DNA of 5,519 nucleotides from NCBI GenBank assembly GCA_947626465.1, contig CANQSI010000057.1:1-5519 (forward strand), read 5' to 3'. A program made the translations under genes and the position numbers. A model generated the notes under the pieces. The model was given only the letters and a program-made list of their open reading frames with translations. It was not told where the DNA came from and made no database searches. Below, one piece after another: positions 1 through 5,403 of the stretch. The DNA comes from an uncultured Atopobiaceae bacterium. Its GTDB lineage: Bacteria > Actinomycetota > Coriobacteriia > Coriobacteriales > Atopobiaceae. Position 1 is the first letter of the stretch; each line of letters begins with the position of its first letter.

Positions 1-111
1 GGAATGCGCTGGATGGGTTCGGGCGACGTCACACCTCGAACCTGGTCAGGGTCGGGAGACAGCAGCCATAAGGGGCCTCTGGCGGGCGCCCGCTCCCATC
101 GAGCGCATTCC
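1..111 (+). ncRNA. ffs: Signal recognition particle RNA (bacterial small type, 4.5S-like)
   Basis: This RNA pairs with Ffh (SRP54) to form the bacterial SRP, which targets nascent membrane proteins to FtsY and SecYEG. The sequence shows the diagnostic apical domain: GGTCAGG (44-50), a GTC/GAC stem (51-53 with 58-60) closed by the GNRA tetraloop GGGA (54-57), then AGCAGCC (61-67). These form the asymmetric and symmetric internal loops that bind the Ffh M domain. The long rod is supported by pairing of 1-10 with 102-111 (perfect 10 bp), 12-17 with 95-100, and 21-25 with 87-91. There is no Alu domain, and about 111 nt matches the small bacterial class. Position 1 pairs with the last base before the T-run, so the gene appears complete, although a few unpaired 5' bases and the promoter may lie outside the window. 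Confidence 0.94.
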
Positions 112-116
112 TTTTT
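102..116 (+). terminator. Intrinsic termination site of the SRP RNA gene
   Basis: The 3' strand of the SRP closing helix (102-111) pairs with 1-10 and is followed directly by five T residues (112-116). The terminal helix of the RNA plus a T-run is a plausible self-contained terminator. The stem is formed with the far 5' end, so this is not a compact hairpin; termination here is inferred. Confidence 0.5.
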
Positions 117-158
117 CATGCGCTGAGCAGCTGAAACGCACTCGCATCCGAGCGCTTT

Positions 159-163
159 GGGAG
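159..163 (+). promoter_or_regulatory. Ribosome binding site deciding the DedA start
   Basis: GGGAG lies 5 nt before the TTG at 169 and is the only Shine-Dalgarno-like stretch near the 5' end of the reading frame. An in-frame TTG at 157 overlaps this motif and has no purine-rich stretch ahead of it. The motif therefore favours 169 over 157. Confidence 0.5.
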
Positions 164-168
164 AGCCT

Positions 169-894
169 TTGGACTTCATCAACGCCATCGTGAGCCTGCT
201 GCAAGACCCCATGGCGGCCATCCAAGGCTGGATCGCCTCGGGGCCCATCGTGGCCTACGGCTTCATCTTCCTCATCGTCTTCGTGGAAACCGGCGTGGTG
301 TTCATGCCGTTTTTGCCGGGCGATTCGCTCCTCTTCGCGGCGGGCTTCTTCGCGCATAACTCCGAGCTCGAGATCTTCATCCTGCTCGCGATGGTGTGGA
401 TGGCCGCCATCGTGGGCGACCAATGCAACTTCATGATCGGCCACTTCCTCGGCAAGCGGATCATCGAGAGCGGCAAGATCAAGGCGCTCACGCCGGAGCG
501 CATCGCCGAGAGCCAGGGCTTCATGGAGAAGTGGGGCGGGCTCTCGATCTTCCTCGGGCGCTTCTTCCCGTTCATCCGCACCTTCGTGCCGTTCCTCGCG
601 GGCATGGGAGGGATGCGCTGGCACCACTTCTTCGGCTTCAACGTGCTCGGCGGCATCACCTGGTCCACGCTCTTCACGCTGCTCGGGTATTGGTTCGGCG
701 ACATCCCCGTGGTGCAGGAACACTTCGAGCTCCTCGTGGTGGGGATCGTCCTCGTGAGCGTGATCCCCACCGTCGTGGGCGTGGCGCGCGCGTGGCTGAA
801 GAACCGCCACGCCGAGAAGGTGCTCGCCGAGGAGGACATGGGCGAAAAGGCCGCCGACGGCGATGGTGAAGACGGGGGCAACGGAGCTATCTAG
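169..894 (+). CDS. DedA family (SNARE-associated/VTT domain) integral membrane protein
   Basis: DedA proteins are polytopic inner-membrane proteins. Characterised members act as lipid transporters or flippases, including undecaprenyl-phosphate recycling (UptA) and phosphatidylethanolamine translocation. The 241-residue product has hydrophobic segments near 25-45, 52-61, 68-88, 152-176 and 186-208. Family signatures are visible: E40 followed by the re-entrant-type F-L-P-G-D (48-52); G84-D85 leading to I-G-H-x-x-G (90-95); and F-x-G-R-F-x-P-x-x-R-x-x-x-P-x-x-A-G (128-145), with the conserved R131, P134, R137 and P141. A hydrophilic, acidic C-terminal tail (about 218-241) is lineage-variable. 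The TTG at 169 is chosen because of the GGGAG at 159-163; TTG 157 would add four residues. The gene ends 97 nt before dnaX and has no obvious functional link to it. The particular lipid substrate cannot be told from sequence. Confidence 0.9.
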   Translation: MDFINAIVSLLQDPMAAIQGWIASGPIVAYGFIFLIVFVETGVVFMPFLPGDSLLFAAGFFAHNSELEIFILLAMVWMAAIVGDQCNFMIGHFLGKRIIESGKIKALTPERIAESQGFMEKWGGLSIFLGRFFPFIRTFVPFLAGMGGMRWHHFFGFNVLGGITWSTLFTLLGYWFGDIPVVQEHFELLVVGIVLVSVIPTVVGVARAWLKNRHAEKVLAEEDMGEKAADGDGEDGGNGAI

Positions 895-925
895 CTCGGG
901 GAATAACGGATTTTTCGCAGGCTTC

Positions 926-954
926 TAATTGTTGTTGGACTCCGCTCCTATACT
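926..954 (+). promoter_or_regulatory. Possible sigma70-type promoter for dnaX
   Basis: TATACT (949-954) is a good -10 match in a locally AT-richer gap between dedA and dnaX. The hexamer 17 nt upstream (926-931, TAATTG) is a poor -35. Transcription would begin near 961, giving a leader of about 30 nt before the dnaX ATG. This could drive the dnaX-ybaB-recR operon. The support is mainly the -10 box and its position. Confidence 0.35.
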
Positions 955-991
955 TGGCGGCACAGCCATTTCGCGAACGCTTGGACGGCCC

Positions 992-3031
992 ATGGAATCG
1001 CTCTACACCAAATATCGCCCGCAGACGTTCTCCGACGTGGTGGGCCAGGTGCCCGTGGTCTCCACGCTCGAGCGCGCCGTGCTGAACCAGACCCTCTCGC
1101 ACGCCTATCTCTTCTGCGGCCCGCGTGGCACCGGCAAGACCACGATGGCGCGCATCCTCGCGAAGGCGCTCGTGTGCGAGGAGGGGCCGGGGGTGCTTCC
1201 GGATGGCACGTGCGAGCAGTGCCGCTCCGTCGCCGAGGGCATCCACCCCGACGTCGCGGAGATCGACGCCGCAAGCCGCACGAAGGTGGGCGAGGTGCGC
1301 GAGGAGATCATCTCCAAGGTGGACTTCGCGCCCGTGCTCGGTCGCTCGAAGGTCTACATCGTGGACGAGGTCCACATGCTCTCGACGGCCGCCTTCAATG
1401 CCCTGCTGAAGACCCTCGAGGAGCCGCCCGCACACGTGACCTTCATCTTCTGCACGACGGATCCGCAGAAGATCCCCACGACGGTGCTCTCGAGGCTCCA
1501 GAAGTTCACGTTCTCTCCGCTCTCGGACGCCGACATCCGCGGCCGTCTCGAGACCATCTGCCAAGGTGAGGGGTATCGCGCGGAGCCCGAGGCGCTCGAT
1601 CTCGTGGTGCGCCATGCGAAAGGCGGCATGCGCGACGCCATCTCCGCGCTCGAGCAGCTCGCCGTCTTCGGCGACGGGAACGTTTCGGCCGACATCGCGC
1701 GGGATCTCCTCGGGCAGTCCTCGGAGGATGTGCTCGTGCGCCTCGTGGAGGGGTTGGCTGCGAGGGACACCGGCGAGCTCTTCGGCGTGGTGGCGGAGGT
1801 GGTGGCCGGAGGGCGCGATCTCCAGCAGCTCGTCGCCGAGCTCACGCTTCGCGTGCGGGATCTCTTCGTGGTGAAGAGCATCGGCCTCCTGCCGGCGCTC
1901 GTGGCCGCCACCGCCGATGCGGGCGCAGAGCTCGAGCGCGAGGCGGCGCTCTTCGAAGACGCGGATCGCCTCTCGAGGATCCTCCTTTCCTTGAGCGATG
2001 CCGAGTACGCGCTCAAGCGCGGGGGAGACCAACGCATCGCGCTCGAGATCGCACTCGTGCGCATGGCGCGTCCGGAGGGCGATCTCACCCTCGAATCCTT
2101 GAACGAGCGGATGAATCGCCTGGAAGCGCAGATGGTGGGGGATGTGGCGAGCGCGCCGGCCGCGCCACGGGCGGCGAGCGCGTCGGCGAAGCCCGTCGCT
2201 GCGGCGGCACCGGCTCCCACCCCCGAGCCGAAGCCGGTTCCGGCGCCGAAGCCTGCGCCCCCTTCCGCGCCCGCGTCTGCGCCGGCTCCGCGCGCTCCCG
2301 AGCCTCCCGCTTCGCGCGCGCAGGCGCCGGCGGTGCCTGCTTCGGCACCGATGGCTCCTGCTCCCACTCCTGCGTCCGTTGGCAACGGAAGGGATGCCGC
2401 GTGGGCCGAGGTGGTGGCCTCGTTGCCGCCGAACGAGGCGAGCCTCCTCGACGCGTCGCGCGTGCAGGCGGACGACGGGCATCTCCTCATCATCGAAGTG
2501 GATGACGATTCGCCCTTTACGCTCGGGATTCTCAGGCGCCCGGATGTGCTTCAGGAGCTTGAGGACGCGTGCGCGCCGATATTCGGCAAACGTCGGGTGG
2601 ACGTGGTGCCCTCAAGGGATCAGAAGCCGCATGCCCCCGCGCCGAGCACCCGCCCGAGCGCGCCCGCAACGCCCAGGCAGGGCTTTCGCGCCCCCGCTCC
2701 CGCCTCCGCCCCCGCTCCGGCCCCAGCGCCACGCCCCCGGCAGGCCCCCGTGGCGCCTTCGCGTGCCGCCGCAGCACCCGCGCCCGTGAATCCACCCGTG
2801 CCCACGCCCCCGCCCGCTCCCCAACCAGGGCCTACTCCCGCCGCGCCTGCGGTCGGGGACGACGAGTTCTCCTCGATCCTCTCCGGGCTCCAGAACACGT
2901 TCGGCTCCGTGGAGGTGCTTTCCGTGGGGACGGACGCGCCCGAGGACGAGGTGCCGGGCGATGCGGGCTTCGACGAGGAATACGAGTTCGGCTACGACGA
3001 TGGATTCGTGGAGGAGCCCCTCGACGACTAG
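992..3031 (+). CDS. dnaX: DNA polymerase III subunit tau (clamp-loader ATPase DnaX)
   Basis: DnaX is the ATPase motor of the clamp loader, which opens and loads the beta sliding clamp and holds polymerase cores together at the fork. The 679-residue product starts with the family signature Y-x-K-Y-R-P (5-10). It has Walker A GPRGTGKT (43-50), Walker B VDEVH (124-128), sensor 1 around TTDPQKIP (155-162), an arginine-finger site S167-R168 and sensor 2 R214 in GGMRDA. The zinc module keeps C62, C74 and C77, but the second cysteine of the usual four is D71. Domain III follows to about 385. Then come a Pro/Ala linker (about 386-463), a compact domain (about 468-543), a second Pro/Ala linker (about 546-621) and an acidic tail (647-679: 15 Asp/Glu, no Lys/Arg). 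ATG 992 is chosen because the family begins M-E-S-L-Y-x-K-Y-R-P; a TTG at 929 would add 21 unlike residues. Only a weak ribosome site precedes it. No A-rich slippery heptamer is visible in the linker region, so a programmed gamma form is not supported. Confidence 0.97.
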   Translation: MESLYTKYRPQTFSDVVGQVPVVSTLERAVLNQTLSHAYLFCGPRGTGKTTMARILAKALVCEEGPGVLPDGTCEQCRSVAEGIHPDVAEIDAASRTKVGEVREEIISKVDFAPVLGRSKVYIVDEVHMLSTAAFNALLKTLEEPPAHVTFIFCTTDPQKIPTTVLSRLQKFTFSPLSDADIRGRLETICQGEGYRAEPEALDLVVRHAKGGMRDAISALEQLAVFGDGNVSADIARDLLGQSSEDVLVRLVEGLAARDTGELFGVVAEVVAGGRDLQQLVAELTLRVRDLFVVKSIGLLPALVAATADAGAELEREAALFEDADRLSRILLSLSDAEYALKRGGDQRIALEIALVRMARPEGDLTLESLNERMNRLEAQMVGDVASAPAAPRAASASAKPVAAAAPAPTPEPKPVPAPKPAPPSAPASAPAPRAPEPPASRAQAPAVPASAPMAPAPTPASVGNGRDAAWAEVVASLPPNEASLLDASRVQADDGHLLIIEVDDDSPFTLGILRRPDVLQELEDACAPIFGKRRVDVVPSRDQKPHAPAPSTRPSAPATPRQGFRAPAPASAPAPAPAPRPRQAPVAPSRAAAAPAPVNPPVPTPPPAPQPGPTPAAPAVGDDEFSSILSGLQNTFGSVEVLSVGTDAPEDEVPGDAGFDEEYEFGYDDGFVEEPLDD

Positions 3032-3044
3032 CAGCGACGTCGAG
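3020..3044 (+). other. Inverted repeat spanning the dnaX stop codon
   Basis: CTCGACG (3020-3026) and CGTCGAG (3038-3044) form a perfect 7-bp stem around an 11-nt loop that contains most of the TAG stop. There is no T-run after it, so it is not a standard terminator. It could stabilise or process the mRNA between dnaX and ybaB, or be chance in GC-rich DNA. Confidence 0.35.
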
Positions 3045-3056
3045 TTCGTAGACGAG

Positions 3057-3078
3057 CTTTCAAGCCTTCGAGTGAAAG
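3057..3078 (+). promoter_or_regulatory. Small hairpin covering the ybaB ribosome binding site
   Basis: CTTTCA (3057-3062) pairs with TGAAAG (3073-3078), leaving a 10-nt loop. The second arm contains most of the AAAGG Shine-Dalgarno (3075-3079) of ybaB. A competing pairing of CCTT (3065-3068) with AAGG (3076-3079) would also hide it. The stems are short, so any control of translation is tentative. Confidence 0.3.
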
Positions 3079-3087
3079 GTGTGCCCC

Positions 3088-3498
3088 ATGGCCAGGAACA
3101 ACATCCCCTACGGCAATAGGAGCCAGCGCCGCGCAGCCGCCCAGGGCGCAGGCGGCGTGGACATGGCCGCGATCATGCAACAGGCAAAGAAGATGCAGGC
3201 CGATCTCGAAAGCGCCCAGGAGAAGGCGAAGCACCTCGAGGCTTCAGCTTCCGCGGGCGGCGGCATGGTGAAGGCCACCGTCTCCGGCGACCTCCAACTG
3301 AAGGAGCTCACGATCGATCCCGAGGCGCTCGACCCCGAGGACGTGGAGCTCTTGCAGGACATGATCATCGCCTGCGTGAACGACGCGCTGAACGCCGCCT
3401 CCGACGCCGCGAACCAGGAGGTCTCCTCCGCCACGGGGCTTGGCGGCCTCGGCGGGGACGATCCCCTCTCCGCGCTCGGCCTCGGCGGCCTTTTCTAG
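3088..3498 (+). CDS. ybaB: YbaB/EbfC family nucleoid-associated DNA-binding protein
   Basis: YbaB/EbfC proteins are small dimeric DNA-binding proteins that coat or bridge the nucleoid, and the gene commonly sits between dnaX and recR. The 136-residue product carries the family core at about 26-115: an N-terminal amphipathic helix M-x-x-I-M-Q-Q-A-K-K-M-Q (26-37), the A-G-G-G-M-V-K-A-T-V-S-G-D (56-68) strand and turn, I-D-P-E-A-L-D-P-E-D (76-85), and a last helix L-L-Q-D-M-I-I-A-C-V-N-D-A (88-100). It is longer than the roughly 110-residue E. coli protein. It has a basic 25-residue N-terminal extension (R3, R11, R14, R15) and a Gly/Leu-rich C-terminal tail. ATG 3088 follows AAAGG (3075-3079) at 8 nt. 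The in-frame GTG 3079 would add M-C-P, and ATG 3163 is where shorter homologues begin. Its stop lies 9 nt before the recR start, which suggests co-translation. Confidence 0.93.
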   Translation: MARNNIPYGNRSQRRAAAQGAGGVDMAAIMQQAKKMQADLESAQEKAKHLEASASAGGGMVKATVSGDLQLKELTIDPEALDPEDVELLQDMIIACVNDALNAASDAANQEVSSATGLGGLGGDDPLSALGLGGLF

Positions 3499-3507
3499 GG
3501 TGCGCCG

Positions 3508-4173
3508 GTGAGCGAGTTCTCCAGCCCGCGTATTGCGAGCGCGCACGAGCACGAGGCTGATGCCCTCGGCGCGAGCGCCGAGGATCGCCGCGCTCTCGAG
3601 CGGCTCCTCGACGAGCTCGGGCGCCTTCCGGGAGTGGGGCCGAAGTCCGCCCAGCGCATCGCCTACCACCTGCTTTCCGCGCCGGACGAGGAGGCCCTCA
3701 GGCTCTCGAAGGCCATCGCCGACGTGAAGCGCCTCGTGCACTTCTGCCCCATCTGCAACTCCTACGCCACGGGCGAGGTGTGCGAGATCTGCGGCTCGCC
3801 GTCGCGCGATCGCACGACCATCTGCGTGGTGGGGGAGCCCAAGGACGTGTCAGCCATCGAGCGCACGCATGCCTACCACGGCCTCTACCACGTGCTCGGC
3901 GGGGTGATCAGTCCGCGCGACGGCGTGGGGCCCGACGACCTCCACATCGTGGGGCTCCTCTCGAGGCTCGCTTCCGGGGAAGTGGGCGAGGTCATCCTCG
4001 CCACGAACCCCGATGTGGAGGGCGAGGTGACGGCCACCTACCTCGCACGCCAGCTGAAGCCCCTCGGCGTGGAGGTCACGCGCCTCGCGAGTGGCCTTCC
4101 CGTGGGCGGGGACCTCGAATACGCCGACGAGGTCACCCTCGGCCGCGCGATCGAGGCGAGGCGTTCGCTCTAG
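3508..4173 (+). CDS. recR: Recombination mediator protein RecR
   Basis: RecR acts with RecO (and RecF) to displace SSB and load RecA on gapped DNA during daughter-strand gap repair. The 221-residue product has the helix-hairpin-helix L-P-G-V-G-P-K-S-A-Q-R-I-A (40-52) and a four-cysteine zinc finger C80, C83, C92, C95. It has a Toprim domain from about 103, with E110 and the strand L-A-T-N-P-D-V-E-G-E (164-173), and the conserved H-V-L-G-G-x-I-S-P-x-D-G-V-G-P (128-142). It ends with the C-terminal G-L-P-V-G-G-D-L-E-Y-A-D motif, so all key elements are present. The N-terminus carries about 23 residues ahead of the usual start of homology. GTG 3508 is chosen because AGGG (3497-3500) precedes it by 7 nt. 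That site overlaps the ybaB stop, indicating translational coupling. It is the third gene of the dnaX-ybaB-recR cluster. Confidence 0.97.
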   Translation: MSEFSSPRIASAHEHEADALGASAEDRRALERLLDELGRLPGVGPKSAQRIAYHLLSAPDEEALRLSKAIADVKRLVHFCPICNSYATGEVCEICGSPSRDRTTICVVGEPKDVSAIERTHAYHGLYHVLGGVISPRDGVGPDDLHIVGLLSRLASGEVGEVILATNPDVEGEVTATYLARQLKPLGVEVTRLASGLPVGGDLEYADEVTLGRAIEARRSL

Positions 4174-4245
4174 CGCCACTTCGGCCGCGCCGCAGCCAAA
4201 AGGCGCCGAATCGCTACCATGAGGGCCGCACGCGCCCGATTACCC

Positions 4246-4252
4246 GAGAGGA
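4246..4252 (+). promoter_or_regulatory. Ribosome binding site of the membrane-protein gene at 4257
   Basis: GAGAGGA ends 4 nt before ATG 4257. This strong site fixes the start, although the reading frame stays open upstream through recR in another frame. No convincing promoter is seen in the 83-nt gap after recR, so the gene may be read from the dnaX operon. Confidence 0.65.
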
Positions 4253-4256
4253 TCCG

Positions 4257-5150
4257 ATGGCCGCACGGTTTCGCCAGAGCCCCGACGCGAGCGTGAGCGC
4301 TCCTTCAAAGCCGCGTCGCGTAACGCCCGCCCACGCCGCGCACGCGCGCGTGGATGGCGCGTCCCCTCTCGCTCGTCAGGCGCCCATCCTCACGGAGATC
4401 CCCCTGAACCCGCCCGCAGAGGTGGGCTCGATCTCCTCGCATGCGCCGCGTCCCATCGGCGTCGACCCCGTGGCCACCGGAAACTTCCAGAAGATCACGG
4501 CACAGGACGGCGCCCTCATGGGCCGCACGAGCGTCCATGATGGATTCGAGGCGCGCAGCACCCAGAGCGCGCAGGTGAGCGCCCAGCGCATGGACGATGA
4601 GCATCGTCCGAACGTGGAATCACACCAGAAGAAGGTGCGGGTGGGCAAAGCCCCCGCGATCATCATCGGCGTCGTGGCGGCCGTGGTGCTCGTGCTCGTG
4701 GTGATGATTGCGATCAACCTCATCTCCGGCCTCGAGAACCGCGGTCCGGAGATCCAAGATGCCGACCGCATCGAGCAGACGCAGGCTGCGCCCGGCGAGC
4801 TCATCCAATACGACGGCTACAACTACGTGCTCACGCAGTCGTCGGAGGGCCCATGGACCCTCGTGCGCTCCTCCTCCACGAACTCCGACCCGCTTGTGCT
4901 CTTCAACTTCCCGGGAACGCCGATGGGGCTCATTCTCTACAACGGCGCCTTCATCATCCCCGAGAACCTCAACGGCAGCTGGGACGTGGTGGCGTGGACG
5001 ATGGGCGATGGCTCGGTGCCCGCGCTGCTTGCCAACGAGGACGGCTCGGACGTGAGCGGCACAGGCAGCCTCACCGCCGCCGCGCTCGACGGCGATACCC
5101 TCGTCCTCACCCTCGCCGACGGCTCCACGCAAGACGTGAAGCTCTTCTAG
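4257..5150 (+). CDS. Single-pass membrane protein of unknown function
   Basis: I do not recognise this 297-residue protein. Residues 1-130 are polar, rich in Ala, Pro, Ser, Arg and His, and look disordered. A basic stretch K125-K126-V-R-V-G-K131 is followed by one strongly hydrophobic segment (about 132-156). By the positive-inside rule this puts the long N-terminus in the cytoplasm and residues 160-297 outside. There is no cleavable N-terminal signal peptide. The outer part contains no cysteine and looks beta-rich, with alternating segments such as Y-D-G-Y-N-Y-V-L-T (185-193), W-T-L-V-R (200-204), G-L-I-L-Y-N-G-A-F-I-I-P (224-235), W-D-V-V-A-W (242-247) and a closing pair G-D-T-L-V-L-T-L-A-D-G-S (279-290). 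This might be a small beta-sandwich or lipocalin-like fold, but that is a guess. Start and frame are supported by GAGAGGA at 4246-4252 and by GC-rich third positions. The gene ends 5 nt before a large repeat array. Confidence 0.82.
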   Translation: MAARFRQSPDASVSAPSKPRRVTPAHAAHARVDGASPLARQAPILTEIPLNPPAEVGSISSHAPRPIGVDPVATGNFQKITAQDGALMGRTSVHDGFEARSTQSAQVSAQRMDDEHRPNVESHQKKVRVGKAPAIIIGVVAAVVLVLVVMIAINLISGLENRGPEIQDADRIEQTQAAPGELIQYDGYNYVLTQSSEGPWTLVRSSSTNSDPLVLFNFPGTPMGLILYNGAFIIPENLNGSWDVVAWTMGDGSVPALLANEDGSDVSGTGSLTAAALDGDTLVLTLADGSTQDVKLF

Positions 5151-5159
5151 GTTCTCTTC

Positions 5160-5185
5160 GGCCGAGCAGACCTAATTGCGGTACC
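5160..5185 (+). repeat. Repeat unit A1 (direct orientation)
   Basis: This 26-bp unit begins GGCCGAGCAG and ends TGCGGTACC. It is identical to A2 (5199-5224) except for T instead of C at 5176. The shared stretch extends left by CTTC (5156-5159), giving a 30-nt direct repeat of 5195-5224. It starts a few bases after the stop codon at 5150 and could pair with inverted unit A3 as an alternative to A2. Confidence 0.9.
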
Positions 5186-5198
5186 TGCCCGAAGCTTC

Positions 5199-5253
5199 GG
5201 CCGAGCAGACCTAACTGCGGTACCGCCGGTACCGCAGTTAGGTCTGCTCGGCC
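5199..5253 (+). repeat. Perfect 26-bp inverted repeat: unit A2 and inverted unit A3
   Basis: A2 (5199-5224) is exactly complementary to A3 (5228-5253), separated only by GCC (5225-5227). In RNA this would be a 26-bp uninterrupted hairpin; in DNA it is a cruciform-capable palindrome. It is not followed by a T-run on either strand, so it is not a typical intrinsic terminator. A2 ends and A3 begins with the KpnI-type palindrome GGTACC. It resembles a REP/BIME-style or MITE-like palindrome in form, but I cannot assign it to a known family. Confidence 0.92.
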
Positions 5254-5258
5254 TTCGC

Positions 5259-5293
5259 AAAAAAGCGCAGAGCTCCGCGTCGCGGAGCTCTGC
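5259..5293 (-). terminator. Intrinsic-terminator-like hairpin at the centre of the repeat array
   Basis: GCAGAGCTCCGCG (5267-5279) and CGCGGAGCTCTGC (5281-5293) are perfectly complementary around T5280. Read on the minus strand the stem is followed by GC and then six T residues (complement of A 5259-5264), which is a textbook intrinsic terminator. On the plus strand the stem is followed by a moderately T-rich stretch (5295-5306), so it may work in both directions and end the transcript of the gene at 4257-5150. No minus-strand gene is visible to the right within the window. Confidence 0.65.
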
Positions 5294-5308
5294 ATCTGTA
5301 TTGCTTGG

Positions 5309-5364
5309 CGCCGAGGAGGGGTTACTGCGGTACCTGCCGGTACCGCAGTAACCCCTCCTCGGCG
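5309..5364 (+). repeat. Perfect 26-bp inverted repeat: unit B1 and inverted unit B2
   Basis: B1 (5309-5334) is exactly complementary to B2 (5339-5364), with TGCC (5335-5338) as loop. B units share 20 of 26 positions with A units, including GCCGAG near the outer end and ACTGCGGTACC at the inner end. The six differing positions are matched in both arms. The size and near-zero loop mirror the A2/A3 hairpin. Confidence 0.92.
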
Positions 5365-5370
5365 TAAGCG

Positions 5371-5403
5371 GCCGGTACCGCAGTAACCCCTCCTCGGCGT
5401 AAG
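5371..5403 (+). repeat. Repeat unit B3, tandem copy of inverted B2
   Basis: Positions 5371-5403 repeat 5336-5368 exactly (33 nt) with a 35-nt period. The 26-bp core is 5374-5399, in the same inverted orientation as B2. B1 could pair with either B2 or B3, giving two mutually exclusive hairpins. Confidence 0.9.

Noticed and set aside
884..915. Terminator after dedA: GAGCTATCTAGCTC palindrome over the stop, with a T-run at 911-915
   Set aside because: The stem is only 5-6 bp and 13 nt separate it from the T-run, so it does not fit an intrinsic terminator.
887..2482. Long minus-strand open frame (531 codons) opposite dnaX
   Set aside because: It is antisense to a full dnaX, is extremely Arg/His/Gly-rich with no family motifs, and is expected by chance in GC-rich DNA.
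1354..2493. Second long minus-strand frame (379 codons), Ala/Ser/Arg-rich
   Set aside because: It is a shadow of the Pro/Ala linker and ATPase region of dnaX, with low-complexity composition and no supporting start context.
4173..4206. Hairpin GCGCC...GGCGC between recR and the next gene
   Set aside because: It has only 5 bp, a large loop and no T-run on the plus strand, and is easily expected by chance.
3780..4256. Upstream extension of the membrane-protein frame through recR
   Set aside because: The extension is Arg-rich shadow sequence overlapping recR. A strong ribosome site and ATG at 4257 mark the real start.
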